Assembly (NCBI GenBank): GCA_964057225.1
Contig: OZ059896.1
Location: forward strand, 1,798,001-1,862,000
Reading direction: 5' to 3'
Origin: Auanema rhodensis
Taxonomy: Eukaryota > Nematoda > Chromadorea > Rhabditida > Rhabditidae
Length of the DNA: 64,000 bases
This document shows, piece after piece, positions 24,351 to 39,000 of this stretch; the stretch's first letter is position 1; each line of letters opens with the position of its first letter. Both the position numbers and the translations under genes were made by a program. Below the pieces are notes generated by a model, which saw only the letters and a program-made list of their open reading frames with translations, was not told the origin of the DNA and ran no database searches.

Positions 24351-25188
24351 TGAGTGTTTCCCAATGTAGTATAGTGCATTCGATGTGGATTTTTAAGCTG
24401 CGTCGATCTGTGTTATCAGATTTGCGCTAGCTTAAAAATGCACCGAGATATCAACTGATATAAGTTCACACTTATATCCTCGATTTTCACCCTGAAGAAT
24501 TAATTTTTTTGTTGAATAACAATGTCCATCGTCTTTGTCTTGAAAAAAGGAATCTAAAAACATCTACTTTTTGTGAAATTATTTTGAAATTTTTCGGGAA
24601 AATTTTTGTCAAAATGTTTTTGGAAGCAATGTTGAGTGTACATGGAAACTCAACATACACTAATGCATCATTTTTCAAACGATCATAACTAATTTTTGTA
24701 TTAAGTGTTTCCCAATGTAGTATAGTGCATTCGATGCGGATTTTTAAGCTGCGTCGATCTGTGTTATCAGATTTGCGCTAGCTTAAAAATGAACCGAGAT
24801 ATCAACTGATATAGGTTCACACTTATATCCTCGATTTTCACCCTGAAGATTTAATTTTTTCGTTGAATAACATTGTCCATCGTCTTTGTCTTGAAAAAAG
24901 GAATCTAAAAACATCTACTTTTTGTGAAATTATTTTGAAATTTTTCGGGAAAATTTTTGTCAAAATGTTTTTGGAAGCATTGTTGAGTGTACATGGAAAC
25001 TCAACATACACTAATGCATCATTTTTCAAACGATCATAACTAATTTTTGTATTGAGTGTTTCCCAATGTAGTATAGTGCATTCGATGTGGATTTTTAAGC
25101 TGCGTCGATCTGTGTTATCAGATTTGCGCTAGCTTAAAAATGCACCGAGATATCAACTGATATAAGTTCACACTTATATCCTCGATTT
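20977..25188. repeat. 702-bp dimer repeats, partly inside the 6-monomer unit
   Basis: Pairs of a GAATTAATTTTTTTG/GCAATGTTGAG monomer and a GATTTAATTTTTTCG/GCATTGTTGAG monomer repeat at about 20977, 21679, 23083, 23785 and 24487. The dimers carry the linked markers GTATTAAGTGTTTCCC after the first member and GTATTGAGTGTTTCCC after the second. Two dimers belong to each 6-monomer unit and one lies beyond it. Confidence 0.8.
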
Positions 25189-26241
25189 TCACCCTGAAGA
25201 ATTAATTTTTTTGTTGAATAACAATGTCCATCGTCTTTGTCTTGAAAAAAGGAATCTAAAAACATCTACTTTTTGTGAAATTATTTTGAAATTTTTCGGG
25301 AAAATTTTTGTCAAAATGTTTTTGGAAGCAATGTTGAGTGTACATGGAAACTCAACATACACTAATGCATCATTTTTCAAACGATCATAACTAATTTTTG
25401 TATTGAGTGTTTCCCAATGTAGTATAGTGCATTCGATGTAGATTTTTAAGCTGCGTCGATCTGTGTTATCAGATTTGCGCTAGCTTAAAAATGCACCGAG
25501 ATATCAACTGATATAAGTTCACACTTATATCCTCGATTTTCACCCTGAAGAATTAATTTTTTTGTTGAATAACAATGTCCATCGTCTTTGTCTTGAAAAA
25601 AGGAATCTAAAAACATCTACTTTTTGTGAAATTATTTTGAAATTTTTCGGGAAAATTTTTGTCAAAATGTTTTTGGAAGCAATGTTGAGTGTACATGGAA
25701 ACTCAACATACACTAATGCATCATTTTTCAAACGATCATAACTAATTTTTGTATTGAGTGTTTCCCAATGTAGTATAGTGCATTCGATGTGGATTTTTAA
25801 GCTGCGTCGATCTGTGTTATCAGATTTGCGCTAGCTTAAAAATGCACCGAGATATCAACTGATATAAGTTCACACTTATATCCTCGATTTTCACCCTGAA
25901 GAATTAATTTTTTTGTTGAATAACAATGTCCATCGTCTTTGTCTTGAAAAAAGGAATCTAAAAACATCTACTTTTTGTGAAATTATTTTGAAATTTTTCG
26001 GGAAAATTTTTGTCAAAATGTTTTTGGAAGCAATGTTGAGTGTACATGGAAACTCAACATACACTAATGCATCATTTTTCAAACGATCATAACTAATTTT
26101 TGTATTGAGTGTTTCCCAATGTAGTATAGTGCATTCGATGTGGATTTTTAAGCTGCGTCGATCTGTGTTATCAGATTTGCGCTAGCTTAAAAATGCACCG
26201 AGATATCAACTGATATAAGTTCACACTTATATCCTCGATTT
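25189..26241. repeat. Three near-identical consecutive single monomers
   Basis: The monomers at about 25189, 25540 and 25891 match each other at 351-bp spacing almost base for base. Each carries GAGTGTTTCCCAATG, GATGTGG, GCTTAAAAATGCACC and GATATAAG. One visible private change is GATGTAGATT near 25435. This is simple monomer-level amplification, unlike the multi-monomer units on either side. Confidence 0.8.
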
Positions 26242-26592
26242 TCACCCTGAAGAATTAATTTTTTTGTTGAATAACAATGTCCATCGTCTTTGTCTTGAAA
26301 AAAGGAATCTAAAAACATCTACTTTTTGTGAAATTATTTTGAAATTTTTCGGGAAAATTTTTGTCAAAATGTTTTTGGAAGCATTGTTGAGTGTACATGG
26401 AAACTCAACATACACTAATGCATCATTTTTCAAACGATCATAACTAATTTTTGTATTGAGCGTTTCTCCATGTAGTATAGTGCATTCGATGCGGATTTTT
26501 AAGCTGCGTCGATCTGTGTTATCAGATTTGCGCTAGCTTGAAAATGCACCGAGATATCAACTGATATAGGTTCACACTTATATCCTCGATTT

Positions 26593-29500
26593 TCACCGTG
26601 AAGAATTAATTTTTTTGTTGAATAACAATGTCCATCGTCTTTGTCTTGAAAAAAGGAATCTAAAAACATCTACTTTTTGTGAAATTATTTTGAAATTTTT
26701 CGGGAAAATTTTTGTCAAAATGTTTTTGGAAGCATTGTTGAGTGTACATGGAAACTCAACATACACTAATGCATCATTTTTCAAACGATCATAACTAATT
26801 TTTGTATTGAGTGTTTCCCAATGTAGTATAGTGCATTCGATGTGGATTTTTAAGCTGCGTCGATCTGTGTTATCAGATTTGCGCTAGCTTAAAAATGCAC
26901 CGAGATATCAACTGATATAAGTTCACACTTATATCCTCGATTTTCACCCTGAAGAATTAATTTTTTTGTTGAATAACAATGTCCATCGTCTTTGTCTTGA
27001 AAAAAGGAATCTAAAAACATCTACTTTTTGTGAAATTATTTTGAAATTTTTCGGGAAAATTTTTGTCAAAATGTTTTTGGAAGCAATGTTGAGTGTACAT
27101 GGAAACTCAACATACACTAATGCATCATTTTTCAAACGATCATAACTAATTTTTGTATTGAGTGTTTCCCAATGTAGTATAGTGCATTCGATGTGGATTT
27201 TTAAGCTGCGTCGATCTGTGTTATCAGATTTGCGCTAGCTTGAAAATGCACCGAGATATCAACTGATATAGGTTCACACTTATATCCTCGATTTTCACCG
27301 TGAAGAATTAATTTTTTTGTTGAATAACAATGTCCATCGTCTTTGTCTTGAAAAAAGGAATCTAAAAACATCTACTTTTTGTGAAATTATTTTGAAATTT
27401 TTCGGGAAAATTTTTGTCAAAATGTTTTTGGAAGCATTGTTGAGTGTACATGGAAACTCAACATACACTAATGCATCATTTTTCAAACGATCATAACTAA
27501 TTTTTGTATTGAGCGTTTCTCCATGTAGTATAGTGCATTCGATGCGGATTTTTAAGCTGCGTCGATCTGTGTTATCAGATTTGCGCTAGCTTGAAAATGC
27601 ACCGAGATATCAACTGATATAGGTTCACACTTATATCCTCGATTTTCACCGTGAAGAATTAATTTTTTTGTTGAATAACAATGTCCATCGTCTTTGTCTT
27701 GAAAAAAGGAATCTAAAAACATCTACTTTTTGTGAAATTATTTTGAAATTTTTCGGGAAAATTTTTGTCAAAATGTTTTTGGAAGCATTGTTGAGTGTAC
27801 ATGGAAACTCAACATACACTAATGCATCATTTTTCAAACGATCATAACTAATTTTTGTATTGAGTGTTTCCCAATGTAGTATAGTGCATTCGATGTGGAT
27901 TTTTAAGCTGCGTCGATCTGTGTTATCAGATTTGCGCTAGCTTAAAAATGCACCGAGATATCAACTGATATAAGTTCACACTTATATCCTCGATTTTCAC
28001 CCTGAAGAATTAATTTTTTTGTTGAATAACAATGTCCATCGTCTTTGTCTTGAAAAAAGGAATCTAAAAACATCTACTTTTTGTGAAATTATTTTGAAAT
28101 TTTTCGGGAAAATTTTTGTCAAAATGTTTTTGGAAGCAATGTTGAGTGTACATGGAAACTCAACATACACTAATGCATCATTTTTCAAACGATCATAACT
28201 AATTTTTGTATTGAGTGTTTCCCAATGTAGTATAGTGCATTCGATGTGGATTTTTAAGCTGCGTCGATCTGTGTTATCAGATTTGCGCTAGCTTGAAAAT
28301 GCACCGAGATATCAACTGATATAGGTTCACACTTATATCCTCGATTTTCACCGTGAAGAATTAATTTTTTTGTTGAATAACAATGTCCATCGTCTTTGTC
28401 TTGAAAAAAGGAATCTAAAAACATCTACTTTTTGTGAAATTATTTTGAAATTTTTCGGGAAAATTTTTGTCAAAATGTTTTTGGAAGCATTGTTGAGTGT
28501 ACATGGAAACTCAACATACACTAATGCATCATTTTTCAAACGATCATAACTAATTTTTGTATTGAGCGTTTCTCCATGTAGTATAGTGCATTCGATGCGG
28601 ATTTTTAAGCTGCGTCGATCTGTGTTATCAGATTTGCGCTAGCTTGAAAATGCACCGAGATATCAACTGATATAGGTTCACACTTATATCCTCGATTTTC
28701 ACCGTGAAGAATTAATTTTTTTGTTGAATAACAATGTCCATCGTCTTTGTCTTGAAAAAAGGAATCTAAAAACATCTACTTTTTGTGAAATTATTTTGAA
28801 ATTTTTCGGGAAAATTTTTGTCAAAATGTTTTTGGAAGCATTGTTGAGTGTACATGGAAACTCAACATACACTAATGCATCATTTTTCAAACGATCATAA
28901 CTAATTTTTGTATTGAGTGTTTCCCAATGTAGTATAGTGCATTCGATGTGGATTTTTAAGCTGCGTCGATCTGTGTTATCAGATTTGCGCTAGCTTAAAA
29001 ATGCACCGAGATATCAACTGATATAAGTTCACACTTATATCCTCGATTTTCACCCTGAAGAATTAATTTTTTTGTTGAATAACAATGTCCATCGTCTTTG
29101 TCTTGAAAAAAGGAATCTAAAAACATCTACTTTTTGTGAAATTATTTTGAAATTTTTCGGGAAAATTTTTGTCAAAATGTTTTTGGAAGCAATGTTGAGT
29201 GTACATGGAAACTCAACATACACTAATGCATCATTTTTCAAACGATCATAACTAATTTTTGTATTGAGTGTTTCCCAATGTAGTATAGTGCATTCGATGT
29301 GGATTTTTAAGCTGCGTCGATCTGTGTTATCAGATTTGCGCTAGCTTGAAAATGCACCGAGATATCAACTGATATAGGTTCACACTTATATCCTCGATTT
29401 TCACCGTGAAGAATTAATTTTTTTGTTGAATAACAATGTCCATCGTCTTTGTCTTGAAAAAAGGAATCTAAAAACATCTACTTTTTGTGAAATTATTTTG

Positions 29501-31155
29501 AAATTTTTCGGGAAAATTTTTGTCAAAATGTTTTTGGAAGCATTGTTGAGTGTACATGGAAACTCAACATACACTAATGCATCATTTTTCAAACGATCAT
29601 AACTAATTTTTGTATTGAGCGTTTCTCCATGTAGTATAGTGCATTCGATGCGGATTTTTAAGCTGCGTCGATCTGTGTTATCAGATTTGCGCTAGCTTGA
29701 AAATGCACCGAGATATCAACTGATATAGGTTCACACTTATATCCTCGATTTTCACCGTGAAGAATTAATTTTTTTGTTGAATAACAATGTCCATCGTCTT
29801 TGTCTTGAAAAAAGGAATCTAAAAACATCTACTTTTTGTGAAATTATTTTGAAATTTTTCGGGAAAATTTTTGTCAAAATGTTTTTGGAAGCATTGTTGA
29901 GTGTACATGGAAACTCAACATACACTAATGCATCATTTTTCAAACGATCATAACTAATTTTTGTATTGAGTGTTTCCCAATGTAGTATAGTGCATTCGAT
30001 GTGGATTTTTAAGCTGCGTCGATCTGTGTTATCAGATTTGCGCTAGCTTAAAAATGCACCGAGATATCAACTGATATAAGTTCACACTTATATCCTCGAT
30101 TTTCACCCTGAAGAATTAATTTTTTTGTTGAATAACAATGTCCATCGTCTTTGTCTTGAAAAAAGGAATCTAAAAACATCTACTTTTTGTGAAATTATTT
30201 TGAAATTTTTCGGGAAAATTTTTGTCAAAATGTTTTTGGAAGCAATGTTGAGTGTACATGGAAACTCAACATACACTAATGCATCATTTTTCAAACGATC
30301 ATAACTAATTTTTGTATTGAGTGTTTCCCAATGTAGTATAGTGCATTCGATGTGGATTTTTAAGCTGCGTCGATCTGTGTTATCAGATTTGCGCTAGCTT
30401 GAAAATGCACCGAGATATCAACTGATATAGGTTCACACTTATATCCTCGATTTTCACCGTGAAGAATTAATTTTTTTGTTGAATAACAATGTCCATCGTC
30501 TTTGTCTTGAAAAAAGGAATCTAAAAACATCTACTTTTTGTGAAATTATTTTGAAATTTTTCGGGAAAATTTTTGTCAAAATGTTTTTGGAAGCATTGTT
30601 GAGTGTACATGGAAACTCAACATACACTAATGCATCATTTTTCAAACGATCATAACTAATTTTTGTATTGAGCGTTTCTCCATGTAGTATAGTGCATTCG
30701 ATGCGGATTTTTAAGCTGCGTCGATCTGTGTTATCAGATTTGCGCTAGCTTGAAAATGCACCGAGATATCAACTGATATAGGTTCACACTTATATCCTCG
30801 ATTTTCACCGTGAAGAATTAATTTTTTTGTTGAATAACAATGTCCATCGTCTTTGTCTTGAAAAAAGGAATCTAAAAACATCTACTTTTTGTGAAATTAT
30901 TTTGAAATTTTTCGGGAAAATTTTTGTCAAAATGTTTTTGGAAGCATTGTTGAGTGTACATGGAAACTCAACATACATTAATGCATCATTTTTCAAACGA
31001 TCATAACTAATTTTTGTATTGAGCGTTTCTCCATGTAGTATAGTGCATTCGATGCGGATTTTTAAGCTGCGTCGATCTGTGTTATCAGATTTGCGCTAGC
31101 TTGAAAATGCACCGAGATATCAACTGATATAGGTTCACACTTATATCCTCGATTT
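26593..31155. repeat. Highly uniform 3-monomer (1053 bp) higher-order unit, four copies plus
   Basis: From about 26593 the order is: monomer with GCATTGTTGAG and CACCGTG; monomer with GCAATGTTGAG and CACCCTG; monomer with GCATTGTTGAG and CACCGTG. It restarts at 27646, 28699 and 29752, with the first member again at 30805. Copies look essentially identical; the visible exception is CATACATTAATGC near 30971. The linked spacer variants (GAGTGTTTCCC with GATGTGG against GAGCGTTTCTCC with GATGCGG) follow the same three-step order. A matching trimer returns at about 32209-33453. This is the most homogenised part of the window. Confidence 0.9.
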
Positions 31156-34100
31156 TCACCCTGAAGATTTAATTTTTTCGTTGAATAACATTGTCCATCG
31201 TCTTTGTCTTGAAGAAAGGAATCTAAAAACATCTACTTTTTGTGAAATTATTTTGAAATTTTTCGGGAAAATTTTTGTCAAAATGTTTTTGGAAGCAATG
31301 TTGAGTGTACATGGAAACTCAACATACACTAATGCATCATTTTTCAAACGATCATAACTAATTTTTGTATTGAGCGTTTCTCCATGTAGTATAGTGCATT
31401 CGATGCGGATTTTTAAGCTGCGTCGATCTGTGTTATCAGATTTGCGCTAGCTTGAAAATGCACCGAGATATCAACTGATATAGGTTCACACTTATATCCT
31501 CGATTTTCACCGTGAAGAATTAATTTTTTCGTTGAATAACAATGTCCATCGTCTTTGTCTTGAAAAAAGGAATCTAAAAACATCTACTTTTTGTGAATTT
31601 ATTTTGAAATTTTTCGGGAAAATGTTTGTCAAAATGTTTTTGGAAGCAATGTTGAGTGTACATGGAAACTCAACATACACTAATGCATCATTTTTCAAAC
31701 AATCATAACTAATTTTTGTATTGAGTGTTTCCCAATGTAGTATAGTGCATTCGATGTGGATTTTTAAGCTGCGTCGATCTGTGTTATCAGATTTGCGCTA
31801 GCTTAAAAATGCACCGAGATATCAACTGATATAAGTTCACACTTATATCCTCGATTTTCACCCTGAAGAATTAATTTTTTTGTTGAATAACAATGTCCAT
31901 CGTCTTTGTCTTGAAAAAAGGAATCTAAAAACATCTACTTTTTGTGAAATTATTTTGAAATTTTTCGGGAAAATTTTTGTCAAAATGTTTTTGGAAGCAT
32001 TGTTGAGTGTACATGAAAACTCAACATACACTAATGCATCATTTTTCAAACGATCATAACTAATTTTTGTATTGAGTGTTTCCCAATGTAGTATAGTGCA
32101 TTCGATGTGGATTTTTAAGCTGCGTCGATCTGTGTTATCAGATTTGCGCTAGCTTAAAAATGCACCGAGATATCAACTGATATAAGTTCACACTTATATC
32201 CTCGATTTTCACCCTGAAGAATTAATTTTTTTGTTGAATAACAATGTCCATCGTCTTTGTCTTGAAAAAAGGAATCTAAAAACATCTACTTTTTGTGAAA
32301 TTATTTTGAAATTTTTCGGGAAAATTTTTGTCAAAATGTTTTTGGAAGCAATGTTGAGTGTACATGGAAACTCAACATACACTAATGCATCATTTTTCAA
32401 ACGATCATAACTAATTTTTGTATTGAGTGTTTCCCAATGTAGTATAGTGCATTCGATGTGGATTTTTAAGCTGCGTCGATCTGTGTTATCAGATTTGCGC
32501 TAGCTTGAAAATGCACCGAGATATCAACTGATATAGGTTCACACTTATATCCTCGATTTTCACCGTGAAGAATTAATTTTTTTGTTGAATAACAATGTCC
32601 ATCGTCTTTGTCTTGAAAAAAGGAATCTAAAAACATCTACTTTTTGTGAAATTATTTTGAAATTTTTCGGGAAAATTTTTGTCAAAATGTTTTTGGAAGC
32701 ATTGTTGAGTGTACATGGAAACTCAACATACACTAATGCATCATTTTTCAAACGATCATAACTAATTTTTGTATTGAGCGTTTCTCCATGTAGTATAGTG
32801 CATTCGATGCGGATTTTTAAGCTGCGTCGATCTGTGTTATCAGATTTGCGCTAGCTTGAAAATGCACCGAGATATCAACTGATATAGGTTCACACTTATA
32901 TCCTCGATTTTCACCGTGAAGAATTAATTTTTTTGTTGAATAACAATGTCCATCGTCTTTGTCTTGAAAAAAGGAATCTAAAAACATCTACTTTTTGTGA
33001 AATTATTTTGAAATTTTTCGGGAAAATTTTTGTCAAAATGTTTTTGGAAGCATTGTTGAGTGTACATGGAAACTCAACATACACTAATGCATCATTTTTC
33101 AAACGATCATAACTAATTTTTGTATTGAGTGTTTCCCAATGTAGTATAGTGCATTCGATGTGGATTTTTAAGCTGCGTCGATCTGTGTTATCAGATTTGC
33201 GCTAGCTTAAAAATGCACCGAGATATCAACTGATATAAGTTCACACTTATATCCTCGATTTTCACCCTGAAGAATTAATTTTTTTGTTGAATAACAATGT
33301 CCATCGTCTTTGTCTTGAAAAAAGGAATCTAAAAACATCTACTTTTTGTGAAATTATTTTGAAATTTTTCGGGAAAATTTTTGTCAAAATGTTTTTGGAA
33401 GCAATGTTGAGTGTACATGGAAACTCAACATACACTAATGCATCATTTTTCAAACGATCATAACTAATTTTTGTATTGAGTGTTTCCCAATGTAGTATAG
33501 TGCATTCGATGTGGATTTTTAAGCTGCGTCGATCTGTGTTATCAGATTTGCGCTAGCTTAAAAATGCACCGAGATATCAACTGATATAAGTTCACACTTA
33601 TATCCTCGATTTTCACCCTGAAGAATTAATTTTTTTGTTGAATAACAATGTCCATCGTCTTTGTCTTGAAAAAAGGAATCTAAAAACATCTACTTTTTGT
33701 GAAATTATTTTGAAATTTTTCGGGAAAATTTTTGTCAAAATGTTTTTGGAAGCAATGTTGAGTGTACATGGAAACTCAACATACACTAATGCATCATTTT
33801 TCAAACGATCATAACTAATTTTTGTATTGAGCGTTTCTCCATGTAGTATAGTGCATTCGATGCGGATTTTTAAGCTGCGTCGATCTGTGTTATCAGATTT
33901 GCGCTAGCTTGAAAATGCACCGAGATATCAACTGATATAGGTTCACACTTATATCCTCGATTTTCACCGTGAAGAATTAATTTTTTCGTTGAATAACAAT
34001 GTCCATCGTCTTTGTCTTGAAAAAAGGAATCTAAAAACATCTACTTTTTGTAAATTTATTCTGAAATTTTTCGGGAAAATGTTTGTCAAAATGTTTTTGG

Positions 34101-36069
34101 AAGCAATGTTGAGTGTACATGGAAACTCAACATACACTAATGCATCATTTTTCAAACGATCATAACTAATTTTTGTATTGAGTGTTTCCCAATGTAGTAT
34201 AGTGCATTCGATGTGGATTTTTAAGCTGCGTCGATCTGTGTTATCAGATTTGCGCTAGCTTGAAAATGCACCGAGATATCAACTGATATAGGTTCACACT
34301 TATATCCTCGATTTTCACCGTGAAGAATTAATTTTTTTGTTGAATAACAATGTCCATCGTCTTTGTCTTGAAAAAAGGAATCTAAAAACATCTACTTTTT
34401 GTGAAATTATTTTGAAATTTTTCGGGAAAATTTTTGTCAAAATGTTTTTGGAAGCATTGTTGAGTGTACATGGAAACTCAACATACACTAATGCATCATT
34501 TTTCAAACGATCATAACTAATTTTTGTATTGAGCGTTTCTCCATGTAGTATAGTGCATTCGATGCGGATTTTTAAGCTGCGTCGATCTGTGTTATCAGAT
34601 TTGCGCTAGCTTGAAAATGCACCGAGATATCAACTGATATAGGTTCACACTTATATCCTCGATTTTCACCGTGAAGAATTAATTTTTTCGTTGAATAACA
34701 ATGTCCATCGTCTTTGTCTTGAAAAAAGGAATCTAAAAACATCTACTTTTTGTAAATTTATTCTGAAATTTTTCGGGAAAATGTTTGTCAAAATGTTTTT
34801 GGAAGCAATGTTGAGTGTACATGGAAACTCAACATACACTAATGCATCATTTTTCAAACGATCATAACTAATTTTTGTATTGAGTGTTTCCCAATGTAGT
34901 ATAGTGCATTCGATGTGGATTTTTAAGCTGCGTCGATCTGTGTTATCAGATTTGCGCTAGCTTGAAAATGCACCGAGATATCAACTGATATAGGTTCACA
35001 CTTATATCCTCGATTTTCACCGTGAAGAATTAATTTTTTTGTTGAATAACAATGTCCATCGTCTTTGTCTTGAAAAAAGGAATCTAAAAACATCTACTTT
35101 TTGTGAAATTATTTTGAAATTTTTCGGGAAAATTTTTGTCAAAATGTTTTTGGAAGCATTGTTGAGTGTACATGGAAACTCAACATACACTAATGCATCA
35201 TTTTTCAAACGATCATAACTAATTTTTGTATTGAGCGTTTCTCCATGTAGTATAGTGCATTCGATGCGGATTTTTAAGCTGCGTCGATCTGTGTTATCAG
35301 ATTTGCGCTAGCTTGAAAATGCACCGAGATATCAACTGATATAGGTTCACACTTATATCCTCGATTTTCACCGTGAAGAATTAATTTTTTTGTTGAATAA
35401 CAATGTCCATCGTCTTTGTCTTGAAAAAAGGAATCTAAAAACATCTACTTTTTGTGAAATTATTTTGAAATTTTTCGGGAAAATTTTTGTCAAAATGTTT
35501 TTGGAAGCATTGTTGAGTGTACATGGAAACTCAACATACACTAATGCATCATTTTTCAAACGATCATAACTAATTTTTGTATTGAGCGTTTCTCCATGTA
35601 GTATAGTGCATTCGATGCGGATTTTTAAGCTGCGTCGATCTGTGTTATCAGATTTGCGCTAGCTTGAAAATGCACCGAGATATCAACTGATATAGGTTCA
35701 CACTTATATCCTCGATTTTCACCCTGAAGATTTAATTTTTTCGTTGAATAACATTGTCCATCGTCTTTGTCTTGAAGAAAGGAATCTAAAAACATCTACT
35801 TTTTGTGAAATTATTTTGAAATTTTTCGGGAAAATTTTTGTCAAAATGTTTTTGGAAGCATTGTTGAGTGTACATGAAAACTCAACATACACTAATGCAT
35901 CATTTTTCAAACGATCATAACTAATTTTTGTGATGAGCGTTTCCCAATGTAGTATAGTGCATTCGATGTGGATTTTTAAGCTGCGTCGATCTGTGTTATC
36001 AGATTTGCGCTAGCTTGAAAATGCACCGAGATATCAACTGATATAGGTTCACACTTATATCCTCGATTT
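31156..36069. repeat. Mixed zone, including a short alternating dimer run
   Basis: This begins with the first monomer carrying GAAGAAAGGAATC (near 31213), a marker of the right half. Monomers at 33964-35016 alternate between TTTATTCTGAAA/AAAATGTTTG and GCATTGTTGAG types at 702 bp. A three-monomer group at 35017-36069 resembles 36070-37122, with GAAGAAAGG and GTGATGAGCG near 35775-35935. No gene or unique sequence is present. Confidence 0.75.
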
Positions 36070-39000
36070 TCACCGTGAAGAATTAATTTTTTTGTTGAAT
36101 AACAATGTCCATCGTCTTTGTCTTGAAAAAAGGAATCTAAAAACATCTACTTTTTGTGAAATTATTTTGAAATTTTTCGGGAAAATTTTTGTCAAAATGT
36201 TTTTGGAAGCATTGTTGAGTGTACATGGAAACTCAACATACACTAATGCATCATTTTTCAAACGATCATAACTAATTTTTGTATTGAGCGTTTCTCCATG
36301 TAGTATAGTGCATTCGATGCGGATTTTTAAGCTGCGTCGATCTGTGTTATCAGATTTGCGCTAGCTTGAAAATGCACCGAGATATCAACTGATATAGGTT
36401 CACACTTATATCCTCGATTTTCACCGTGAAGAATTAATTTTTTTGTTGAATAACAATGTCCATCGTCTTTGTCTTGAAAAAAGGAATCTAAAAACATCTA
36501 CTTTTTGTGAAATTATTTTGAAATTTTTCGGGAAAATTTTTGTCAAAATGTTTTTGGAAGCATTGTTGAGTGTACATGGAAACTCAACATACACTAATGC
36601 ATCATTTTTCAAACGATCATAACTAATTTTTGTATTGAGCGTTTCTCCATGTAGTATAGTGCATTCGATGCGGATTTTTAAGCTGCGTCGATCTGTGTTA
36701 TCAGATTTGCGCTAGCTTGAAAATGCACCGAGATATCAACTGATATAGGTTCACACTTATATCCTCGATTTTCACCCTGAAGATTTAATTTTTTCGTTGA
36801 ATAACATTGTCCATCGTCTTTGTCTTGAAGAAAGGAATCTAAAAACATCTACTTTTTGTGAAATTATTTTGAAATTTTTCGGGAAAATTTTTGTCAAAAT
36901 GTTTTTGGAAGCATTGTTGAGTGTACATGAAAACTCAACATACACTAATGCATCATTTTTCAAACGATCATAACTAATTTTTGTGATGAGCGTTTCTCCA
37001 TGTAGTATAGTGCATTCGATGCGGATTTTTAAGCTGCGTCGATCTGTGTTATCAGATTTGCGCTAGCTTAAAAATGCACCGAGATATCAACTGATATAAG
37101 TTCACACTTATATCCTCGATTTTCACCGTGAAGAATTAATTTTTTTGTTGAATAACAATGTCCATCGTCTTTGTCTTGAAAAAAGGAATCTAAAAACATC
37201 TACTTTTTGTGAAATTATTTTGAAATTTTTCGTGAAAATTTTTGTCAAAATGTTTTTGGAAGCATTGGTGAGTGTACATGGAAACTCAACATACACTAAT
37301 GCATCATTTTTCAAACGATCATAACTAATTTTTGTATTGAGCGTTTCTCCATGTAGTATAGTGCATTCGATGCGGATTTTTAAGCTGCGTCGATCTGTGT
37401 TATCAGATTTGCGCTAGCTTGAAAATGCACCGAGATATCAACTGATATAGGTTCACACTTATATCCTCGATTTTCACCGTGAAGAATTAATTTTTTTGTT
37501 GAATAACAATGTCCATCGTCTTTGTCTTGAAAAAAGGAATCTAAAAACATCTACTTTTTGTGAAATTATTTTGAAATTTTTCGGGAAAATTTTTGTCAAA
37601 ATGTTTTTGGAAGCATTGTTGAGTGTACATGAAAACTCAACATACACTAATGCATCATTTTTCAAACGATCATAACTAATTTTTGTATTGAGTGTTTCCC
37701 AATGTAGTATAGTGCATTCGATGTGGATTTTTAAGCTGCGTCGATCTGTGTTATCAGATTTGCGCTAGCTTGAAAATGCACCGAGATATCAACTGATATA
37801 GGTTCACACTTATATCCTCGATTTTCACCGTGAAGAATTAATTTTTTCGTTGAATAACAATGTCCATCGTCTTTGTCTTGAAAAAAGGAATCTAAAAACA
37901 TCTACTTTTTGTGAATTTATTCTGAAATTTTTCGGGAAAATGTTTGTCAAAATGTTTTTGGAAGCAATGTTGAGTGTACATGGAAACTCAACATACACTA
38001 ATGCATCATTTTTCAAACAATCATAACTAATTTTTGTATTGAGTGTTTCCCAATGTAGTATAGTGCATTCGATGTGGATTTTTAAGCTGCGTCGATCTGT
38101 GTTATCAGATTTGCGCTAGCTTAAAAATGCACCGAGATATCAACTGATATAAGTTCACACTTATATCCTCGATTTTCACCCTGAAGAATTAATTTTTTTG
38201 TTGAATAACAATGTCCATCGTCTTTGTCTTGAAAAAAGGAATCTAAAAACATCTACTTTTTGTGAAATTATTTTGAAATTTTTCGGGAAAATTTTTGTCA
38301 AAATGTTTTTGGAAGCATTGTTGAGTGTACATGAAAACTCAACATACACTAATGCATCATTTTTCAAACGATCATAACTAATTTTTGTATTGAGTGTTTC
38401 CCAATGTAGTATAGTGCATTCGATGTGGATTTTTAAGCTGCGTCGATCTGTGTTATCAGATTTGCGCTAGCTTAAAAATGCACCGAGATATCAACTGATA
38501 TAAGTTCACACTTATATCCTCGATTTTCACCCTGAAGAATTAATTTTTTTGTTGAATAACAATGTCCATCGTCTTTGTCTTGAAAAAAGGAATCTAAAAA
38601 CATCTACTTTTTGTGAAATTATTTTGAAATTTTTCGGGAAAATTTTTGTCAAAATGTTTTTGGAAGCAATGTTGAGTGTACATGGAAACTCAACATACAC
38701 TAATGCATCATTTTTCAAACGATCATAACTAATTTTTGTATTGAGTGTTTCCCAATGTAGTATAGTGCATTCGATGTGGATTTTTAAGCTGCGTCGATCT
38801 GTGTTATCAGATTTGCGCTAGCTTGAAAATGCACCGAGATATCAACTGATATAGGTTCACACTTATATCCTCGATTTTCACCGTGAAGAATTAATTTTTT
38901 TGTTGAATAACAATGTCCATCGTCTTTGTCTTGAAAAAAGGAATCTAAAAACATCTACTTTTTGTGAAATTATTTTGAAATTTTTCGGGAAAATTTTTGT

